Shown here one piece after another: positions 52,106 to 56,041 of a DNA stretch of 56,041 bases (position 1 is its first letter; each line of letters begins with the position of its first letter). The notes beneath the pieces were generated by a model, which was not told where the DNA came from, did no database searches, and saw only the letters and a program-made list of their open reading frames with translations. Source of the DNA: Bacteroidales bacterium. Lineage in GTDB: Bacteria > Bacteroidota > Bacteroidia > Bacteroidales > P3. The position numbers and the translations under genes were made by a program. The stretch lies in the NCBI GenBank assembly GCA_017960605.1, contig JAGCYV010000059.1:1-56041 (forward strand). The letters run 5' to 3'.

Positions 52106-53032
52106 ATGGAGTATCAAAACACAATATATAAAGAGTTTCGTCTCACAGGTCCTGGATTGCACACGGGACGCACGGTGACCGTCACCGTGAAGCCTGCACC
52201 CGATAACTTCGGCATTGCTTTCCGACGTACGGACCGCAACAATATCATCACCCAGCAGGCGCTGGCCGACAATGTGGGTGAGACTTCGCGAGGCACCACC
52301 CTCGGCAGCGGACGCAACTCCATCGCTACCATCGAGCATTTGATGTCGGCCCTGCACGGCATGAATGTGGATAACGCCCTTGTCGAACTGGATGGCGGAG
52401 AGGTGCCCATCATCGACGGCTCGGCCCGTCCGTGGCTGCTTCAGCTGGTGCGTGTGGGTGTGCGTCAGCAACGGGTGGAGCGGCAGGTCTTCACCATCAA
52501 GGAGCCGTTGCATTTCGAGTATGAGAAAACCGGATCGGTCTTTGATGTGGAACCCTGCGACCACTTCGCCGTACGGTGTGAGATCGACTTCGCCGACACC
52601 GTCATTGGACGACAGGTGGCCGAAATGAACGACTTCAGCGAGTATGCCGCCAGTATCGCCCCTTGCCGCACGTTCGTCTTCCTGCATGAGATAGAGCCGT
52701 TGCTGCATCTCAACCTCATCAAGGGCGGCTCGCTCGACAATGCGCTGGTGTTTGTGAACAAAGAGCTTACCAGCAAGCAGCTGAAGCGGCTGGCCAAGAC
52801 TTTCCACAAGGACGTGAACCAGTTCAAGGTGCATGACGGCGTGCTCAACACTACCGACCCCTACTTCCCCAATGAGCCGGCTCGCCACAAGTTGCTCGAC
52901 TTTGTCGGCGATGTGCGACTCTTCGGTTCCATGATCAACGCGAAATTCAACATCTACAAGCCAGGCCATAAGGCCAACAACGCCTTTGCCCGATACTTGC
53001 TGGAATACAAGAAATCAATAGAAAAACAATAA
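52106..53032 (+). CDS. lpxC: UDP-3-O-acyl-GlcNAc deacetylase, not fused to FabZ
   Basis: 308 residues. Zinc ligands are visible in IEHLMSALHG (His), PARHKLLDFVGD (His and Asp) and the general acid/base His lies in KPGHKANN; the acyl-chain passage motif RLTGPGLHTGR begins the fold. It catalyses the first committed step of lipid A synthesis. In most Bacteroidota LpxC is fused to a C-terminal FabZ dehydratase (about 460 residues in total); this one ends after FARYLLEYKK, and lpxA starts 3 bases later. The FabZ half is absent from the window. Confidence 0.95.
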   Translation: MEYQNTIYKEFRLTGPGLHTGRTVTVTVKPAPDNFGIAFRRTDRNNIITQQALADNVGETSRGTTLGSGRNSIATIEHLMSALHGMNVDNALVELDGGEVPIIDGSARPWLLQLVRVGVRQQRVERQVFTIKEPLHFEYEKTGSVFDVEPCDHFAVRCEIDFADTVIGRQVAEMNDFSEYAASIAPCRTFVFLHEIEPLLHLNLIKGGSLDNALVFVNKELTSKQLKRLAKTFHKDVNQFKVHDGVLNTTDPYFPNEPARHKLLDFVGDVRLFGSMINAKFNIYKPGHKANNAFARYLLEYKKSIEKQ

Positions 53033-53035
53033 AAC

Positions 53036-53824
53036 ATGGTATTATACGACCTTCACCCCGATGCCAAGATTGGCAAGGACGTAACGATTAGCAACTTCTC
53101 CACCATATATGAGGATGTCGAGATTGGCGACGGTACCTGGATTGGCCCTAATGTGACCATCTTCCCCGGCGCCCGCATCGGTAAGAACTGCAAGATATTC
53201 CCCGGGGCGGTGATTGCCGCTGTGCCGCAGGATCTGAAGTTTGCAGGAGAATATACCACCGTGGAGATTGGCGACAACAACGTCATCCGCGAGTGCTGCA
53301 CCATCAACCGCGGCACCGCCGCCAGCGGCAAGACCGTCATCGGCAACGGCAACCTGCTGATGGCCTACGTGCATGTGGCCCACGACTGTGTGGTGGGCGA
53401 CCATTGCGTGCTGGCCAACAACGCCACCCTCGCCGGACATATCATCGTCGGCGACTGGGTGATTCTCGGAGGCAAGACGGCCTGTCTGCAGTTCATCCAT
53501 ATCGGTTCCCACGTCATCACTCAGGGAGGTGCGCTCGTCGATAAAGACATCCCGCCTTTCGTCAAAGCCGCCCGTTACCCGATACAGTACTGCGGCGTGA
53601 ACAGCCTCGGACTCCAACGTCGTGGCTTCTCGCAGGAAAGCATCAACCGCATCAGCGACATCTACCGCATCATCTTTGTCAAAGGCATCGCTTTTGCCGA
53701 AGCGGTGGAACTTGTGAAGGAGAAGTATGGCAACACCGACGAGGGCAAGCAGGTGCTGGCCTTTATCGGCAACGCCAACACGGGCCTGCTGAGCGGTTAC
53801 AAGTCGGTAAGGAAAAGCGAGTAA
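53036..53824 (+). CDS. lpxA: UDP-N-acetylglucosamine acyltransferase
   Basis: 262 residues. Left-handed beta-helix hexapeptide repeats occupy about 1-190 (for example IGDGTWIGPNVTIFPGARIG), with the catalytic His in MAYVHVAHDCVVGDHC, and the C-terminal helical domain follows (about 195-262, RRGFSQESINRISDIYR). It transfers the first 3-hydroxyacyl chain to UDP-GlcNAc, the substrate of LpxC. The stop codon is 1 base from the stop of the convergent HAD gene, with no terminator between. Confidence 0.96.
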   Translation: MVLYDLHPDAKIGKDVTISNFSTIYEDVEIGDGTWIGPNVTIFPGARIGKNCKIFPGAVIAAVPQDLKFAGEYTTVEIGDNNVIRECCTINRGTAASGKTVIGNGNLLMAYVHVAHDCVVGDHCVLANNATLAGHIIVGDWVILGGKTACLQFIHIGSHVITQGGALVDKDIPPFVKAARYPIQYCGVNSLGLQRRGFSQESINRISDIYRIIFVKGIAFAEAVELVKEKYGNTDEGKQVLAFIGNANTGLLSGYKSVRKSE

Positions 53825-53825
53825 G

Positions 53826-54413
53826 TTATAGCCCCAAGGCTTTCCGGAGGTCGTCCGCCCCGGAGAATACAATTCCCTGCATCCCCATCTTTTGGGCGGC
53901 CTGCACGTTGGCCTCGTTGTCATCGATGAAAAGGCACTCTTTGGCTTTCAGACGGTAGCGGTCCAGCAACACCTGGAACAGCCTGTGGTCGGGTTTAACC
54001 AGACCTTCGGCACCGCTCACCACATAGCGGTCAATCATCTGCAGTATCCCGAACCTTTCCCGAGCCTCCGGGAAGGTCTCCATGCTCCAGTTGGTGAGGC
54101 CGTAAATCTCGTAATTCTTTGCTTTCAGCTCGTCGATTAGTTCCCTCATGCCGGGCACCTCGTCGGTGAGCATTTCGCGCCATCTGGCGCGGTAGAGCTC
54201 TATGGCTTCGGCATATTCCGGCTGCAGTGCTTTCAGTTCGTCGATACAGGCATCCTGGCTTTCGCCGGCATCGATGCGGTTGCGCCAGGTGGCGTCGGTC
54301 ACATGCCGCAGGAACCACCATGCTTTGGCCTCGTCGCCGAAATACTCGGTGTAGATCTGTTCCGGGTGCCACTGCACCAGCACGTTCCCGAAGTCGAAGA
54401 TGATATTTTGCAT
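53826..54413 (-). CDS. HAD-superfamily phosphatase (YihX-like)
   Basis: 195 residues. Motif I DFGNVLVQW (Asp nucleophile; the second acidic residue is replaced by the GN typical of the YihX group), motif II in YGLTNWSMET (Thr), motif III Lys in GLVKPDH and motif IV FIDDNEAN. The cap is an all-helical type I insert (about 15-85). YihX-type enzymes hydrolyse sugar phosphates such as glucose-1-phosphate. The ATG follows directly after the terminator T-run of the upstream gene, leaving no space for its own promoter or ribosome-binding site. Confidence 0.9.
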   Translation of the reverse strand: MQNIIFDFGNVLVQWHPEQIYTEYFGDEAKAWWFLRHVTDATWRNRIDAGESQDACIDELKALQPEYAEAIELYRARWREMLTDEVPGMRELIDELKAKNYEIYGLTNWSMETFPEARERFGILQMIDRYVVSGAEGLVKPDHRLFQVLLDRYRLKAKECLFIDDNEANVQAAQKMGMQGIVFSGADDLRKALGL

Positions 54414-54454
54414 AAAAAAAAGTGTGCGTTATTCAATAAATGGATAACGCACAC
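54414..54454 (-). terminator. Rho-independent terminator after the BlaR1-TonB gene
   Basis: Minus strand GTGTGCGTTAT and ATAACGCACAC form an 11-bp stem, loop of 11 bases, followed by eight T residues. The HAD start codon is the very next base. Confidence 0.92.
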
Positions 54455-54472
54455 CGTCAGGTTTTATTGCAC

Positions 54473-55753
54473 TCATTGCAGTTTGAAGGAGATGGGTAAG
54501 GCGTACTGCACATTGACAGCTTTCCCCTCGTAGATGGCGGGTTTCCACTTGGGCATGGCTTTGACCACGCGCACCGCCTCTTCGTCGCAGCCGCCGCCGA
54601 TGCCTTTGGCCACTTCAACATTGACAATGTCGCCGTTGTCCCTCACCACAAAGCGAACCAGCACCCTGCCTTGGATGCCTTCGGCTTTGGCCTGCTCGGG
54701 ATAATGGATGTTATCGGTCATATACTTGTAGAAGGCATCCATGCCGCCTTCAAACTCGGGCGCAGTCAAGCCCTCGGCGGGCTCGTTCTGCGTGTAGTCG
54801 AAGAGCTCCGGTTCGACGGAGGCCTCGTTCAACGTGGCCTGTTCCTCGACTACCTCATTCTCGGAGGGTGCGGGACCTGTCTGCTTGCAGCCGACCATCA
54901 GCAGCAGTGCCGCCACGGGCAGCGCGGCCAGCACCTTCCATGCGCCGAAGCGCGTTTTGGTTTTGTTCATCATAACGATTCGGTTTTTGATGTTAATACT
55001 TTTAAAATTATTTGTGATATGGCCATATCCGGTACCGGTCACCTGTCTGTAGAGCAGGTGGAGATAGTCTTCGCGGCCGCAGGTGCTAACTGAGGCGGCG
55101 TCGGCCTGGAATTCCTGGACGGCACGCAGCTCGCGCACTATCAGCCACGCGAAGGGGTTGAACCACGCCAGGCAGCACATCAGCCTTGCAAAGAGGATGT
55201 CAAGCGAATGGAAGTGACTCACGTGGAACGACTCGTGGGCGAGGATGCAGCGCAACTCGTCGTCGCTGAGGTCTCGCGTGCCGACCACTATCTGGCGGAA
55301 AAAAGAGTAGGGCGCTGTGTCGTCGTCCAGCAGGACGAGCGACGAGCCTCGCGGAATGTCAAAACCGTCGCTAGAACGATAGACAGTATGCTGCCGACGG
55401 AGTCTGAATATTATCACTGCCTGTGCAGCCATCTGGAACAGGAGATAGACCGTGCATAGCACCATGCCGATGAGATAGATATCCACCATCAGTCCGAGGG
55501 TATGTGGTGACGGGATGGGCGATATCTCGATTTCGCTCAACGTCGCCACGTATTCCCCCGTGGGGATAATGGACTGCGAGGCAGTAGAAATCCTGTCGGG
55601 CAAGGAGATGAAGGGGAACACCAGACTGAACCCGAGTGCCACTAACAGATACCAAAGGCTCAACTGCAGCCAGCGGTCACGCCGCAGGGTGAGACAGTAC
55701 AGTCCGTATAAGAGGCCTGCAGAAAGTGTTGAGAAAACAATCCAGTGTATCAT
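54473..55753 (-). CDS. M56/BlaR1-type membrane metallopeptidase fused to a TonB C-terminal domain
   Basis: 426 residues. Membrane helices at about 3-18, 33-50, 88-115 and a fourth near 275-290; the zinc motif HESFH is in LAHESFHVSHFHSLDILF (about 170-187), with a further Glu later in the domain. After the last helix (VAALLLMVGCKQ) comes a linker with acidic residues and a TonB_C domain (about 335-426, GRVLVRFVVRDNGDIVNVEV and AMPKWKPAIYEGKAV). BlaR1/MecR1-type proteins sense a ligand outside and cleave a BlaI repressor inside; here the sensor domain is replaced by a TonB-like module. It overlaps the BlaI-type gene by 4 bases. Confidence 0.9.
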   Translation of the reverse strand: MIHWIVFSTLSAGLLYGLYCLTLRRDRWLQLSLWYLLVALGFSLVFPFISLPDRISTASQSIIPTGEYVATLSEIEISPIPSPHTLGLMVDIYLIGMVLCTVYLLFQMAAQAVIIFRLRRQHTVYRSSDGFDIPRGSSLVLLDDDTAPYSFFRQIVVGTRDLSDDELRCILAHESFHVSHFHSLDILFARLMCCLAWFNPFAWLIVRELRAVQEFQADAASVSTCGREDYLHLLYRQVTGTGYGHITNNFKSINIKNRIVMMNKTKTRFGAWKVLAALPVAALLLMVGCKQTGPAPSENEVVEEQATLNEASVEPELFDYTQNEPAEGLTAPEFEGGMDAFYKYMTDNIHYPEQAKAEGIQGRVLVRFVVRDNGDIVNVEVAKGIGGGCDEEAVRVVKAMPKWKPAIYEGKAVNVQYALPISFKLQ

Positions 55754-56041
55754 TTTTCAAGTTCTTTGGTTATTGACTCGAGGTCTTCGAGCGAGACCTC
55801 TTTCTTATCTACCAGGAAGCTCACCAGCGCCCGCGGCGACGAGCCGAAGTAGCGCTGGGCAAATCCGCTCAGCTGCTGCTGCATGTATTCCTCGCGGCTC
55901 ACGAGCGGGTAGTAGCGGTTCGATCGGTTGAAGGTCTCATGCCCCACAAATCCCTTCTGCTCCAATATCCGCACCACCGTGAGCACCGTGTTGTAGGCGG
56001 CATCGCCTTCCGTTGCGGCAACAATATCATTTGCAAAGCCT
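55750..56041 (-). CDS. BlaI/MecI/CopY-type repressor, N-terminus outside the window
   Basis: The frame is open to the window end; about 97 residues are visible. The winged-helix tail reads YNTVLTVVRILEQKGFVGHE, followed by FNRSNRYYPLVSREEY and a helical dimerisation region (SLEDLESITKELEK). The apparent start at 55986 (GTG) is internal. BlaI-type dimers repress the blaR1-like operon until cleaved by the membrane peptidase encoded next to them, the expected repressor-protease pair. Confidence 0.9.
   Translation of the reverse strand, partial: GFANDIVAATEGDAAYNTVLTVVRILEQKGFVGHETFNRSNRYYPLVSREEYMQQQLSGFAQRYFGSSPRALVSFLVDKKEVSLEDLESITKELEK

Noticed and set aside
50921..52969. Long open frame of 682 codons on the minus strand
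   Set aside because: It is antisense to the LysM protein and lpxC, both clear genes. Codon preference for G/C at third positions leaves stops rare in this frame. No domain motif is recognisable.

Overview
The window comes from a member of the Bacteroidales (Bacteroidota) with a fairly high GC content for that group. The evidence is consistent: Bacteroidota-type promoters (TTTG, a 19-20 base spacer, TAnnTTTG) stand before most transcription units; Shine-Dalgarno sites are almost absent; two proteins carry type IX secretion sorting tails (a CHU_C/type B tail and a type A tail); and there are TonB-dependent receptors with carboxypeptidase-like N-domains plus DUF4249, DUF3109, DUF3857, DUF5362 and DUF6266 proteins, a Bacteroidota-type RpoZ and a BlaR1-TonB fusion. 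HydG with a TM1266-type regulator implies [FeFe]-hydrogenase and an anaerobic life. I do not name a genus.

Layout. 1-770: end of a ribosomal operon (rpsR, rplI) and a terminator shared with the next unit. 764-10817 (minus): a four-gene unit reading giant 2734-residue modular adhesin, OmpR-type response regulator, histidine kinase, hotdog thioesterase. 11330-21527 (plus): outer-membrane protein, HerA-like ATPase, M16 peptidase, voltage-gated-type K+ channel, TonB-dependent receptor with DUF4249 lipoprotein, 2-hydroxyacid dehydrogenase, DUF3109 protein and lspA, tightly packed from the M16 gene onward. Then tRNA-Phe, the TM1266-type regulator with hydG, and an outer-membrane barrel protein. 24593-27378 (minus): pyrG-mtn-luxS. 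27499-34285: an orphan histidine kinase, a secreted C10 protease, and a DUF5362 plus two DUF3857/transglutaminase-like proteins, one with a lost catalytic Cys. 34286-35512: a long regulatory gap, a DUF6266 gene and tRNA-Gln. 35684-46360 (minus): TonB-type receptor, flavodoxin-like lipoprotein, iron alcohol dehydrogenase, and the unit bamD-rpoZ-coaBC-mltD-like-uvrA-ADH. 46614-53824 (plus): a barrel-like protein with a metallophosphoesterase, then guaA, a LysM/periplasmic-binding protein with a VHDTTY repeat stalk, and lpxC-lpxA. 53826-56041 (minus): HAD phosphatase, BlaR1/M56-TonB fusion and a BlaI-type repressor cut by the window end.

Most genes are conventional. The unusual layer is repeat architecture. 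The long intergenic gaps carry degenerate tandem arrays with an exact or near-exact 11-bp period whose sequences differ from gap to gap (10995-11184, 21766-21831, 34652-34744, 46439-46547). Separately, short arrays of 7-mers (AGTGGYC, GCGAAAA and TTTCAMY families) occur between genes and inside coding regions, where they encode linker residues, supply a GTG start, or supply a stop codon. No CRISPR array, rRNA, insertion sequence or prophage was seen.
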